Part shown: positions 1-7,982 of the stretch, piece by piece
How positions within the stretch are numbered: position 1 is the stretch's first letter
Layout: each line of letters begins with the position of its first letter
Origin: CAWUKV01 sp963923025
GTDB taxonomy: Bacteria; Cyanobacteriota; Cyanobacteriia; Phormidesmidales; Phormidesmidaceae
Assembly: GCA_963923025.1 (NCBI GenBank)
Contig: CAWUKV010000090.1
Span: forward strand, 1 to 20,938
Direction: 5' to 3'
Length of the DNA stretch: 20,938 bases
The notes under the pieces: generated by a model
Told to the model about the DNA's origin: nothing
The model's input: the letters and a program-made list of their open reading frames with translations, nothing else
Database searches by the model: none
Program-made: the position numbers and the translations under genes

Positions 1-915
1 TTCTTTCAGTTCTTCGACCACGGCCTCGGTCACGTAGGGCGCTTGGCTGGTGTTAAATGACGTCACCTCACCCAAGCGAATGGGCTGGGCCTTCGCCGCT
101 TCGGCGTCCTCTGCGGTAATCCAGTTGAGCTTGCGCATCCGCTCTAACACCAGCGCCTGCTGCTCTTTAGACTTCTGATAGTCCACAAACGGGCTGTAAG
201 TTTCCGGTGCTGAAATTAAGCCCGCCATCATCGAGGCTTCAGCCAGGTTCAGTTCGCTAGCCGATTTGTTGAAATAGCTTTGAGCGGCTGTTTCTGCGCC
301 GTAGGTGTTGTGACCCCAGTACACCTGGTTGAGGTACATCTCCAGGATCTCGTCCTTCTCAAAAATTTGCTCAATCCGCAGGGACAAAACACCCTCAGCC
401 ACCTTTCGGCTAATGGCCCGCTCCGGACTTAAGAACAGGTTCTTGATCAGCTGCATGGTGATGGTCGAACCACCCTGGGTCGTCCCCCCTGACTGCACGT
501 TGGCCAAAAATGCTCGGCCAATGCCGGTGGGGTTAATGCCGCTGTGCTCGTAAAAGTTGCTGTCCTCGATGGCCAACACCGCCCGCTTCAGGTGAGGCGA
601 CATCTCATTCAGGTCCACCACCTCCCGATTCGCTTCATCGTGGAGGCTATCGAGCAGGTTGCCCTCCATGTCGTAGATGTAGCTGGTTTCGGTGGGGAGG
701 TAATTTCGTAGGACGCGCACATCGGGCAGGTTGCGAAAGCTAATGGCCAAACCGACTAGACCACCCGCCAGCAGCGCACTGCTCAGCATTGTCGCCGTCA
801 GCAGCGTGGCACCGCTAATTTGTAGAACGTCATGAATGTGTTTGAGAACCTGCGGTGATTTGGATGCGGTGGGACGGGCCTGCGATCGCGTCTGCCGAAA
901 GGTGTTGGTAGCCAC
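1..915 (-). CDS. Class A penicillin-binding protein (PBP1A-like), 5' part only
   Basis: Bifunctional peptidoglycan synthase: a GT51 transglycosylase polymerises lipid II, and a transpeptidase domain, which would lie beyond the window edge, cross-links it. The visible 305 codons show a short basic N-terminus, one membrane anchor (about residues 38-60) and the GT51 motifs in order: EDSNFYEH with the catalytic Glu, GGSTITMQLIKNLF, RKVAEGVLSLRIEQ, EILEMYLNQVYWG and AEASMMAGL. These are complete and typical. I chose the GTG at 915 because AAGGA lies 11 bases upstream and no in-frame ATG precedes the membrane anchor; the exact start is uncertain. It is transcribed divergently from tyrS. The 3' end is cut by the window, so the transpeptidase domain is inferred from the family. 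Confidence 0.93.
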   Translation of the reverse strand, partial: MATNTFRQTRSQARPTASKSPQVLKHIHDVLQISGATLLTATMLSSALLAGGLVGLAISFRNLPDVRVLRNYLPTETSYIYDMEGNLLDSLHDEANREVVDLNEMSPHLKRAVLAIEDSNFYEHSGINPTGIGRAFLANVQSGGTTQGGSTITMQLIKNLFLSPERAISRKVAEGVLSLRIEQIFEKDEILEMYLNQVYWGHNTYGAETAAQSYFNKSASELNLAEASMMAGLISAPETYSPFVDYQKSKEQQALVLERMRKLNWITAEDAEAAKAQPIRLGEVTSFNTSQAPYVTEAVVEELKE

Positions 916-1440
916 TGCTGAATGCGTCCTTGCGAGATGATATGCGAGATGGCGGGCTTATGTATAAGCGGAGCCTGATAGCACTACTGAGCCATCAAAT
1001 CAGTAGGCTGCCGAAAGATGCCTAAAGGCTGCCCAACTACCGCTCCGAACTATCGCCGCTGACAGGAAATTTGGCCGGTCCATAATTTGATAGGTTGAAA
1101 GGGCTTTTCACTGACGTTCTTCGAGACCCTCTGCATTGCTATCGTGCGTTCAATCTGTAGCCGTTAGACCCTGTGGAGCAGTTGCGAAATGCCTACGATA
1201 CGGATGTATAAAACCGTGAGAGACAAATTATTTACCCGTACTATAGTGGATTCTTGCCAAATGTCTACCGATCTTTGGATCCACTTTGTATAACGGACCC
1301 AGCATCCAGAATTTTGGCCCAAATTATCGCTCCCTTAACCTTTCCATTCGTCCCCAATTGGGCCTGTCTGAGACCCGTACAAATTGTTCAGGCTAGCCCA
1401 TCCCCTTTGAGTACTCACTGCCTAAGAACCGCGATCTAGC
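916..1440. other. Divergent intergenic region between the PBP gene and tyrS
   Basis: About 525 bases without a convincing gene. A small open frame at 1254-1439 has no recognisable protein character and no ribosome binding site. The spacer holds a perfect 6+2+6 palindrome at 956-969 (GCTTAT-GT-ATAAGC), a possible operator or part of the PBP promoter, and one plausible promoter for tyrS at 1220-1247. No tRNA, T-box or other structured RNA was recognised. Confidence 0.6.
1220..1247 (+). promoter_or_regulatory. Candidate promoter upstream of tyrS
   Basis: GAGACA at 1220-1225 (4/6 match to TTGACA), a 16-base spacer and TATAGT at 1242-1247 (5/6 match to TATAAT). This would give a leader of nearly 190 bases before the tyrS start. 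It rests on motif reading only; another TATAAA lies at about 1206 without a good -35. Confidence 0.3.
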
Positions 1441-2688
1441 ATGACCTTAGCCACCCCTGCAAAACTGGACCTGTCCAATCTGTCTCCAGAAATTCAGCAG
1501 ATCTACCGGGGCATCAGCGAAGTTTTTCCTGACCAGCCCGATTCCAACGACCCCAACGAACATCTGCTGGCTCGGCTGGCGCAGGCTGACCGTCCCCTAC
1601 GGGTCAAGCTGGGCATCGACCCTACTGGCAGCGAAATTCATCTGGGGCATAGCATTCCCGTTCGCAAGCTCCGCGACTTTCAGAATGCGGGCCATACTGC
1701 GATTCTGCTAATTGGTGACTTTACTGCCCGCATCGGCGACCCCACCGGCAAATCTGAAGTACGTAAGCAGCTCACTGCCACCGAGGTCAAAGCTAATGCC
1801 GAAACCTATATCGATCAGGTGCGGCCCATTCTTGATTTTGACACCCCCGGTCGTTTGGAGATTCGTTACAACTCCGAATGGCTCTCGGGCATGGACCTGA
1901 GCAAAATTCTCGCCCTGCTTGGCACCATGACCGTGGGCCAAATGTTGGCAAAAGAAGGCTTTGCCCAACGCTACGAGCAGGGCAACCCAGTCTATCTGCA
2001 CGAATTTCTCTACCCGCTGCTCCAGGGCTACGACTCGGTAGCACTAGAGGCCGATGTGGAACTGGGCGGCACCGACCAAAAATTCAACCTAGCCGTGGGC
2101 CGCGACCTACAGCGCCACTTCGGTCAGAAGCCCCAGTTTGGGCTACTGCTGCCGCTGCTGCTAGGCAGCGACGGCACTCAAAAAATGTCCAAGTCCTTGG
2201 GTAACTACGTGGGCCTGCAAGAAGACCCACTGTCGATGTACTCCAAGCTAGAAAAAACCCCTGACAGCCTCATCCGCGACTACTTCGAGCTGCTGACCAA
2301 GCTGCCCCTAGATCAGCTGCCTGAGAACCCCCGCGAACAGCAAAAGTTACTGGCATTGGACGTGACCGGACAGTATCACGGTACCGACGCCGCCCAGCAG
2401 GCCCAAAAAGACGCCATGACCCTGGTGCAGGGTAACGCAGGCAGCGCCGAAGCCGTCCCCGAATTCTCGCTCACCGAAGTCAACTTCCCTGCCAAGGCCT
2501 TTTACCTGCTGGGCACAACCCCCCTCTGCAAAACTAGCAGCGATGCCCGCCGCCAAATCCAAGGCGGTGCCGTCAGGCTAGACGGCGAAAAACTCACCGA
2601 CCCCAACCAGGTCTTTGATGTCCCTGACGAGTTAGCCGGTAAAGTCTTGCAAGTCGGGAAGAAAAAGTTCGTCCGTTTTGTGCTGTAA
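1441..2688 (+). CDS. tyrS: Tyrosyl-tRNA synthetase
   Basis: Cytoplasmic class I aminoacyl-tRNA synthetase that charges tRNA-Tyr with tyrosine. The 415-residue length is normal. The HIGH-type motif is HLGH at residues 67-70, the tyrosine/tRNA-Tyr family segment with ELGGTDQKFN is at about 197-216, and KMSKS is at 248-252. A C-terminal S4-type RNA-binding domain (about 350-410) contains the pattern SSDARRQIQGGAVRLDG. The intact KMSKS, rather than the KFGKT of E. coli TyrS, places it in the TyrZ-like subfamily. pyrF begins four bases after the stop, so the two are probably cotranscribed. The ATG at 1441 gives the expected N-terminus. Confidence 0.96.
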   Translation: MTLATPAKLDLSNLSPEIQQIYRGISEVFPDQPDSNDPNEHLLARLAQADRPLRVKLGIDPTGSEIHLGHSIPVRKLRDFQNAGHTAILLIGDFTARIGDPTGKSEVRKQLTATEVKANAETYIDQVRPILDFDTPGRLEIRYNSEWLSGMDLSKILALLGTMTVGQMLAKEGFAQRYEQGNPVYLHEFLYPLLQGYDSVALEADVELGGTDQKFNLAVGRDLQRHFGQKPQFGLLLPLLLGSDGTQKMSKSLGNYVGLQEDPLSMYSKLEKTPDSLIRDYFELLTKLPLDQLPENPREQQKLLALDVTGQYHGTDAAQQAQKDAMTLVQGNAGSAEAVPEFSLTEVNFPAKAFYLLGTTPLCKTSSDARRQIQGGAVRLDGEKLTDPNQVFDVPDELAGKVLQVGKKKFVRFVL

Positions 2689-2692
2689 CCCA

Positions 2693-3412
2693 ATGTCCCA
2701 ATCCCCCCAATCCCGCATCATCGTCCCTCTCGACGTCAGCACCGAAACCGCCGCCGTTACCCTGCTCGACCGCCTCCCTCAAGTTGAATTTTGGAAAGTC
2801 GGTCTAGAACTCTTCGTCAGCACCGGCCCCACCCTGCTCAAAGAACTCAAATCTCGCCAGAAAAAGATCTTCCTCGACCTCAAACTCCACGACATACCCA
2901 ACACCATGGCCGGAGCCTGCCGTGCCGCCGCCGCCTACGGTGTAGACCTGCTCACCTTCCATGCCCCAGCAGGCAAAGCGGCCTTGGAAGCGTCGCAGCA
3001 GGCCCTGCAAGCCGGTGCAGCCGAGGCCGGAATAGAGCCCCCTATCGCCATTGCCGTCACCCTGCTCACTAGCATTACCCCTCGCGCTCTGGCCTTCGAA
3101 CTCAAAATCCCACTAGAACTCACTGACTACGCCCTGCAAATGGCGCTGCTCTCTCAGGAAAGTGGTCTGGGCGGTGTGGTGTGTTCGCCTCAAGAAGCGC
3201 AGCAGCTGCGGCAGGTGTGCGGCGACGACTTTCTGCTGGTATGCCCTGGAGTAAGACCGAGCTGGGCCGCGAAAAACGATCAGCAGCGGGCGATGACGCC
3301 AATTCAGGCGATGAAGGCCGGAGCGGACTATCTGGTGATTGGCCGACCGATTACCCAGGCGGACGAACCGGCGGCAGCGTTTGGGCGGATTTGCGACGAG
3401 TTGGGCGGATGA
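2693..3412 (+). CDS. pyrF: Orotidine 5'-phosphate decarboxylase
   Basis: Catalyses the last step of de novo UMP synthesis, OMP to UMP plus CO2. The protein is 239 residues, normal for the short bacterial type. It opens with the first beta strand RIIVPLDV (Asp14). The catalytic cluster is DLKLHDIPNT, with Asp62, Lys64 and Asp67, and the phosphate-binding end is DYLVIGRPI. An upstream in-frame start at 2678 would overlap tyrS and adds only five residues unlike the family, so I use the ATG at 2693. It follows tyrS by four bases, and the next frame can start at 3409 overlapping its stop (ATGA), consistent with a tyrS-pyrF operon reading on into the secreted protein. Confidence 0.96.
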   Translation: MSQSPQSRIIVPLDVSTETAAVTLLDRLPQVEFWKVGLELFVSTGPTLLKELKSRQKKIFLDLKLHDIPNTMAGACRAAAAYGVDLLTFHAPAGKAALEASQQALQAGAAEAGIEPPIAIAVTLLTSITPRALAFELKIPLELTDYALQMALLSQESGLGGVVCSPQEAQQLRQVCGDDFLLVCPGVRPSWAAKNDQQRAMTPIQAMKAGADYLVIGRPITQADEPAAAFGRICDELGG

Positions 3413-3459
3413 GACAGGGACAAAGGGGAAAGGGGGAAAGGGAAAAGGATGCTCGGCAA

Positions 3460-4152
3460 ATGCGGCGCATATGGGCGGGCGGGGTTGGTCTACTGTTGGG
3501 CTGGCTGGCTGGTCCGGTAGCGATGGCCCAACTCCCCGAGCTGCCACCAGAGCCTCCTGCGCCCACTTCCCCCAGTCCAGAACCCATGCCATCACCATCA
3601 CCCGGTGACGCTGCCCCACCCGACACTGACGCCATGCCCCCGGTTTTACGCGGTCCGCTGCGTGAGACTATCGCCTGCCCCACTGACCTAACTGACCTGA
3701 CACCGCTACTCATTCGAGATGTACCCACCTACGCCAACCGCGTATTGCAGCGCAGCCTGGGCGATGTGCCAGACGCTGGTGATGGGCCACCACTAGCGCA
3801 GTATCGACCCAGCTATGTTTTGTTGGCGGGGCAGACAGAAGTGGCTCCGTTAGATATGACCGACCGAATTTACACAACAGATTTAGATGCCGGAGAGCAT
3901 TTAGAACAGCTCTTTTTCACCACGCTAGAGCGCACCTACAACCGGGCAGAACTCATAGAAATCACCCATTATCACTGGCTGTTTCTGGCTCCAGACGAGA
4001 AAGGTTGGCGGCTGGCATTGATGTTTTCAGCCATTGATTCGCAGGATGATGGCAGACCGATATTGCCGCCGCAGGAAAGTAGCAATGGCAGCGTAGGTCG
4101 AGGGGTGGAGCTATGGCTGCGGGACTGTCGGGCAGGTGCGATCGCAGGCTAA
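3460..4152 (+). CDS. Secreted Pro-rich protein of unknown function
   Basis: Not recognised; it resembles conserved hypothetical cyanobacterial secreted proteins. From the ATG at 3460 it has 230 residues: a signal peptide (MRRIWAGG, hydrophobic core, likely cleavage after AMA), then a linker rich in Pro, Ser and Glu to about residue 60, then a folded part with two Cys residues (in ETIACP and LRDCRA) that could form a disulfide outside the cytoplasm. GGAAAAGG lies 11 bases before this start. A longer form from 3409 would overlap the pyrF stop and put a charged, purine-coded stretch ahead of the signal peptide, which is less likely. The frame runs on through pyrF to 3181, but that part is a shadow. 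A HIP1 site overlaps the last codons. Confidence 0.72.
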   Translation: MRRIWAGGVGLLLGWLAGPVAMAQLPELPPEPPAPTSPSPEPMPSPSPGDAAPPDTDAMPPVLRGPLRETIACPTDLTDLTPLLIRDVPTYANRVLQRSLGDVPDAGDGPPLAQYRPSYVLLAGQTEVAPLDMTDRIYTTDLDAGEHLEQLFFTTLERTYNRAELIEITHYHWLFLAPDEKGWRLALMFSAIDSQDDGRPILPPQESSNGSVGRGVELWLRDCRAGAIAG

Positions 4153-4661
4153 ACCACGTCCAGCCTGAAACCTGTAGTTCCGAAGCCTGTAGTTCCGAAC
4201 CGCGTATAACCTAAAAATCTATGGCTTTTCCCCTGAGAACACTCCAGTTCTGGACGTGGCAGAGGTTCAAAAGATATAGCTAGCGCCATTTGCGTTATGA
4301 CACCGAGTACGGCGATCCTGCTTGGCACAGAACGAAATGGCCCCGAGCAAGATCTGGGCAGCCTGGTCCTTGTAGGTTGAAAGTGGGGTCAGCTACACCT
4401 TCTAACCGGTCTTGGGACCGCGGAGCTGCCGTAGGGGGCTGCCCCGCCTCTGGCTAGGAGCAAGGAGTTGCGACAAGCGATGAAGCGAGTAACAAAAACC
4501 TAAAACTGTAGGAAATCTTTACGATTTTGTACCGGATTAAAAATCTTTTGATCCCCAAAGAAACAGTCTTAAATAAGTAATCAGAAATACAGGGGGACAG
4601 TGGCGTACTCCTTACACTATTGTCTGTAAGTCGTGTTCTATGCTAAGGCCCCATCATTGCT
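4153..4661. other. Gene-free region of about 510 bases with small repeats and hairpins
   Basis: No coding frame with protein character on either strand. It holds a 15-base unit repeated in tandem at 4171-4199, a short hairpin CGGTC-TTGG-GACCG at 4407-4420 and the palindrome GGGGC-T-GCCCC at 4435-4445. The 3' third is AT-rich and could carry the promoter of the coiled-coil gene. The GC-rich, hairpin-bearing middle (about 4290-4480) could be an RNA gene or decayed sequence; I do not recognise it as a known RNA. Confidence 0.5.
4171..4199. repeat. Two tandem copies of a 15-base unit
   Basis: CCTGTAGTTCCGAA occurs at 4171-4184 and again at 4186-4199, separated by one G. Both copies are identical. 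It lies 18 bases after the stop of the secreted protein gene. Confidence 0.9.
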
Positions 4662-5381
4662 ATGCAACTAACGGCAGATCGATACACCCGCCTCTCTCGC
4701 GCGTACCTTACTCTGGCCGAGAAATTTCAACAGCTCGACGTTGAGCACATGACGCTCAAGCAAAAGATTGTTCCCCTGATCAAAGCGCTGAAGCAGTATC
4801 AGCAGATGGGACAACGCTGGCAAAAAGAAAAAGCCCTCCTGACCGAAAAGCTGAAGGTAACCGAAGCCCGCTACGATCAGCTCCAGATGGCGCTATCGGT
4901 GGCCTCCAACCGTGAGCAGCAGCTGGTGGAAAAATTGCAGGAAAAGACCGCTGAAACCCAAACGCTGCAAGATACGCTCAGCGCCCTGCAAGCTGCTCAA
5001 ATAGCCCTCGAGCAAACGGCCAGTGCGCTGACAGACGAAAAGCAAACCCTACAAACCCAGCTCAGCGAACTCGAAGTCCAACAGGCTGAACTCGCGCCTC
5101 TAACCGGGTTGCTCGACGGTGAGTCAGCCACAGCCCTGTCCGAGGCAGAAACCCAGATGGCACTGGTCGAGGAAACGCTGGCGGAGATGGCAGCAAACCC
5201 TACACCTGACCTGAGCGCCGCCGACCAGGCGCTGCTGAGCGAGTTTGAGGCTGGGCAGCTAGCGCTGGAGACTGAAGGTGGAAACGCTGAAGTTAGCCAG
5301 TACCCGAACAACAGTATGGCTTCGGTTACACCGCTGCCGGTAGGTCACAACAACGGCACGGCACTGCCTTACTCAGCCTGA
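4662..5381 (+). CDS. Coiled-coil protein of unknown function
   Basis: A 239-residue cytoplasmic protein with no signal peptide or membrane segment. Residues about 1-145 are almost entirely heptad-like (repeated LTEKL, LVEKLQEK, LQTQLSELE patterns, no Pro after residue 37), indicating a long coiled coil. The remaining third is acidic, Ala/Glu-rich and probably disordered, ending in TALPYSA. No enzymatic motif is visible. It resembles hypothetical coiled-coil proteins of cyanobacteria with possible structural or scaffold roles, which is a guess. It stands alone after a half-kilobase spacer, with 138 bases before the next gene. Confidence 0.8.
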   Translation: MQLTADRYTRLSRAYLTLAEKFQQLDVEHMTLKQKIVPLIKALKQYQQMGQRWQKEKALLTEKLKVTEARYDQLQMALSVASNREQQLVEKLQEKTAETQTLQDTLSALQAAQIALEQTASALTDEKQTLQTQLSELEVQQAELAPLTGLLDGESATALSEAETQMALVEETLAEMAANPTPDLSAADQALLSEFEAGQLALETEGGNAEVSQYPNNSMASVTPLPVGHNNGTALPYSA

Positions 5382-5519
5382 GTGGTACAGCGACTGCTGA
5401 GTGGGCCAGTGGTCTGCGTCGCCGTCGCCGTGGCTGTAGCAGTGATGTCTTTCTTTCGGTAGAGCAACCCCATGCGGTTGGCTTCCTAGCATAGGAGGGC
5501 AGACGCATGGGAACTCACA

Positions 5520-6318
5520 ATGGAATTTGGCATTAAGGACCGGGTGGCGGTAATTACCGGAGGTGACTCGGGCATGGGGCACGCCACGGCTAAGCTGCTG
5601 GCGGCAGAAGGCGTCAAAATCGCCCTCATTGACAAGACCACCGACGAGCTAGACTCTGCCCGTGCCGAGATTGAGAAAATTGGCGAGGCCATTGCAGTTA
5701 CCGCCGACTTGCGCAACACCGACGAGGTGACCGCTGCCAAGAAAGCAATTGTTGACCATTACGGCAAAGTCGACATTCTGGTTAACGCTGCCGGGATCAC
5801 AGGCGCAACCAAGTCCTTTCTGGAACTGACGGACGACGACTGGTGGAACACCATCAATACCGACTTTATGGCAGCGGTGCGGGTCTGCCGTGCCTTTGTT
5901 CCCGTCATGCAAGCGGGCGGCTGGGGCCGCATTGTCCTGTTTACCTCAGAGGATGCGCTACAGCCCTACACCGACGAGATGCCCTACTGCGCGGCAAAAG
6001 CAGCAGTGCTGAACTTTATGAAGAATCTGTCTAAGGCGGTAGCAAAGGACGGCATTCTGGTCAACTCCGTCTCCCCGGCTTACATTGCCACGCCCATGAC
6101 CGACAAAATGATGACGAAGCGGGCTGAAGAGAAAAACATGAGTTTCGACAAAGCAATTGAGACATTTCTAGAAGAAAAGCGTCCTCACTTGGAGCTACAG
6201 CGTCGCGGCAAGGCCGAAGAAGTAGCGGCAGTGGTGGCATTCCTATGTTCTCAGCAGTCTAGCTTCATTGTGGGATCCAAGCTATCGCGTGGATGGGGGA
6301 TCGGTAGCGACAATCTAG
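5520..6318 (+). pseudogene. SDR family oxidoreductase with a C-terminal one-base frameshift
   Basis: NAD(P)-dependent short-chain dehydrogenase/reductase; substrate unknown. Motifs: TGGDSGMG at 13-20 (cofactor loop), NAAG at 89-92, catalytic Ser143, and Tyr156/Lys160 in YCAAK. Up to residue 253 (SSFIVGS) it is normal. An extra base at about 6281-6282 then shifts the frame. Read one base on, the codons from 6283 give YRVDGGSVATI and stop at TAG 6316-6318, the standard SDR ending, for 265 residues. In the original frame the protein runs to 6476 with an unrelated tail coded by a hairpin and a dispersed repeat. I give the reconstructed extent. It is either a real mutation or an assembly error; the core fold is untouched, so activity may survive. 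A strong AGGAGG lies 21 bases from this ATG, which is oddly far. Confidence 0.85.
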
Positions 6319-6394
6319 TCTTGTTTGGCTGGTTTCATCTGGCTAGTGTCGTCTGGACAACACAGCTGATTGACCGGTTTGCCAGTATCCTAGG

Positions 6395-6411
6395 CGGGAT
6401 AGTCTATCCCG
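6395..6411 (+). terminator. Terminator-like hairpin after the SDR gene
   Basis: A perfect 8-base stem with a one-base centre, CGGGATAG-T-CTATCCCG, lies 77 bases after the reconstructed SDR stop. No strong T-run follows (GTTTAGC), so termination is uncertain; it may be a protein or RNA structure site. Confidence 0.4.
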
Positions 6412-6445
6412 GTTTAGCAAGCTTGGTTGAGCCCTCATCCTCCAG

Positions 6446-6525
6446 CCCCTTCTCCTGTGAGGAAAAGGGGCGTTAGTGCCAAATGAATTAGCTGAGGATC
6501 AAAGTCCCTCTCCCCGCGGGAGAGG
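6446..6525. repeat. Two CCCTCTCCC-type inverted repeats
   Basis: First stem: CCCCTTCTCC at 6446-6455 facing GGAAAAGGGG at 6461-6470, imperfect. Second stem: CCTCTCCC at 6507-6514 facing GGGAGAGG at 6518-6525, perfect with loop CGC. They resemble the element at 14888-14915 and the dispersed small palindromes common in cyanobacterial spacers. They lie between the SDR gene and phnM1 and could attenuate readthrough. Confidence 0.75.
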
Positions 6526-6615
6526 AATTTAGAATGTAGACGCCTCAGCGTCTTCTCTGGGAGTGGGCCTACGGCAACTTGCAAATTTAGGATACTCCCG
6601 AACTAAAGAGTTGTC

Positions 6616-7782
6616 ATGGCAGAGAAATCCACAAAACACGAGACAATCTACACTAACTACCGTCTACAGCTGTCCGACCAAGAGCTACTCGGCACGATGG
6701 TGGTCCAAGACGGGCAAATCGCAGACCTACAACCGGGCCGCTCCCAAGCACCCGGCGCCATCGACGGAAACGGCGATTACCTGCTGCCGGGGCTGGTGGA
6801 GCTGCATACCGATAATTTTGAGCGCTGTCTGTCGCCCCGACCGGGGGTGCGCTGGCCAATGGCGGCCGCGGCCACCTATCACGACCGAGATCTGGCTTCG
6901 GCTGGGGTCACCACAGTGTGCGATGCCATCTCAATTGGGGATGTAACGCCTAGTCCGGGGTCGCTGCGCATCGACATGTTTGGGCCGATGATTGACGCGC
7001 TGACCGAGCGGCAGCGACAAGGACAATTCACTGTCGACCATCGCCTACACCTGCGCTGTGAGCTGGGTTATGAGCAGGTCTACGACTTTGTTAGCGACTA
7101 TGCCGAGCATCCGCTCCTGTCACTGATGTCTCTAATGGACCATACCCCCGGCCAGCGACAGTTTGCCAAGATTGAAAAGTACAAAGAGTACTACATGGGC
7201 AAGCACGCGGTTAGCGCCGAGCAGATGGATGACTTTATCCAATCCCGGCTGACGGCCCAACGGGAGCATGCAGATCGTAACCGGCAGTCGCTGGTGGAGA
7301 TGGCCCAACAGCAACAGGTGGCACTAGCCAGCCATGACGATGCCACCGAGGACCACGTGCAGCAGGCGGTAGGGGAGGGAGCAGTAATTGCTGAATTTCC
7401 GACGACGCTGGCAGCAGCGAAGGCAGCACATACCCACGGGCTCCAAGTGCTGATGGGGGCACCGAATCTGGTGCTGGGCGGATCCCATTCGGGTAACGTG
7501 TCGGCAATGGAACTGGTGAGGCACAGGCTGGTGGATGTGATCTCGTCAGATTATGTGCCCCAGAGCCTGATTCAAGCCATGTTTTTGATTGCGGCGACCC
7601 AGGAGATGCCGCTGCATGAGGCGATGGCGCTGTTTACGTCGAACCCGGCTCGGGCAATTGGGCTAGAGCGCGATCGCGGCTCCCTTTCCACCGGCAAACG
7701 CGCCGACTTCATCATCGTCAACAACCGCGGCCCTGTCCCACAACTGACAGCAGTATTCAGCCAGGGAGACCGGGTTGCATAA
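6616..7782 (+). CDS. phnM: PhnM1: ribose 1-methylphosphonate 5-triphosphate diphosphatase
   Basis: In the C-P lyase pathway PhnM cleaves pyrophosphate from alpha-D-ribose 1-methylphosphonate 5-triphosphate. This 388-residue amidohydrolase-fold protein follows E. coli PhnM closely. Putative metal and substrate residues are His64/Asp66 in ELHTDNFE, RCE at 147-149, MDHTPGQRQF at 174-183, SHDDAT from 239, GGSHSGN at 288-294 and Asp312 in SSDY. All the expected positions are filled, so it should be active. It starts 298 bases after the reconstructed SDR stop, beyond palindromic repeats, and 200 bases before phnL, so it may be its own transcription unit. It is the conventional copy; the second phnM at 8760 is diverged. 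Confidence 0.93.
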   Translation: MAEKSTKHETIYTNYRLQLSDQELLGTMVVQDGQIADLQPGRSQAPGAIDGNGDYLLPGLVELHTDNFERCLSPRPGVRWPMAAAATYHDRDLASAGVTTVCDAISIGDVTPSPGSLRIDMFGPMIDALTERQRQGQFTVDHRLHLRCELGYEQVYDFVSDYAEHPLLSLMSLMDHTPGQRQFAKIEKYKEYYMGKHAVSAEQMDDFIQSRLTAQREHADRNRQSLVEMAQQQQVALASHDDATEDHVQQAVGEGAVIAEFPTTLAAAKAAHTHGLQVLMGAPNLVLGGSHSGNVSAMELVRHRLVDVISSDYVPQSLIQAMFLIAATQEMPLHEAMALFTSNPARAIGLERDRGSLSTGKRADFIIVNNRGPVPQLTAVFSQGDRVA

Positions 7783-7982
7783 GCAGGGCTTAGCAGATTC
7801 GTAACTCGCGAACCCTTGCATTGATACAGACTCGGTATAAAATCCCCCGATGTCGGTGTCTACATTGGCTTTTGCCTAAGTAACCCCACGGGAAAAACGC
7901 TAGAGTTATGTTGTCACTGCTACGCCTTTAATGTCCGTGAGGTCGTATCTTAGATCTATGCCTCCTATAGAGTTCCTATCTA

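Noticed and set aside
1254..1439. 61-codon open frame before tyrS
   Set aside because: No ribosome binding site, no recognisable protein features, and it lies in the promoter spacer.
3181..3459. Upstream extension of the secreted Pro-rich protein
   Set aside because: It lies in a shadow frame of pyrF and would bury the signal peptide inside the protein.
4607..4617. ACTCCTTACAC, close to the ACTCCTCACAC motif of the cyanobacterial small RNA Yfr1
   Set aside because: One mismatch, and neither a 5' stem nor a terminator hairpin flanks it.
6319..6476. Open frame extending the SDR protein to 318 residues
   Set aside because: The normal SDR ending lies in the next frame with a stop at 6316-6318; the extension is coded by a hairpin and a dispersed repeat.
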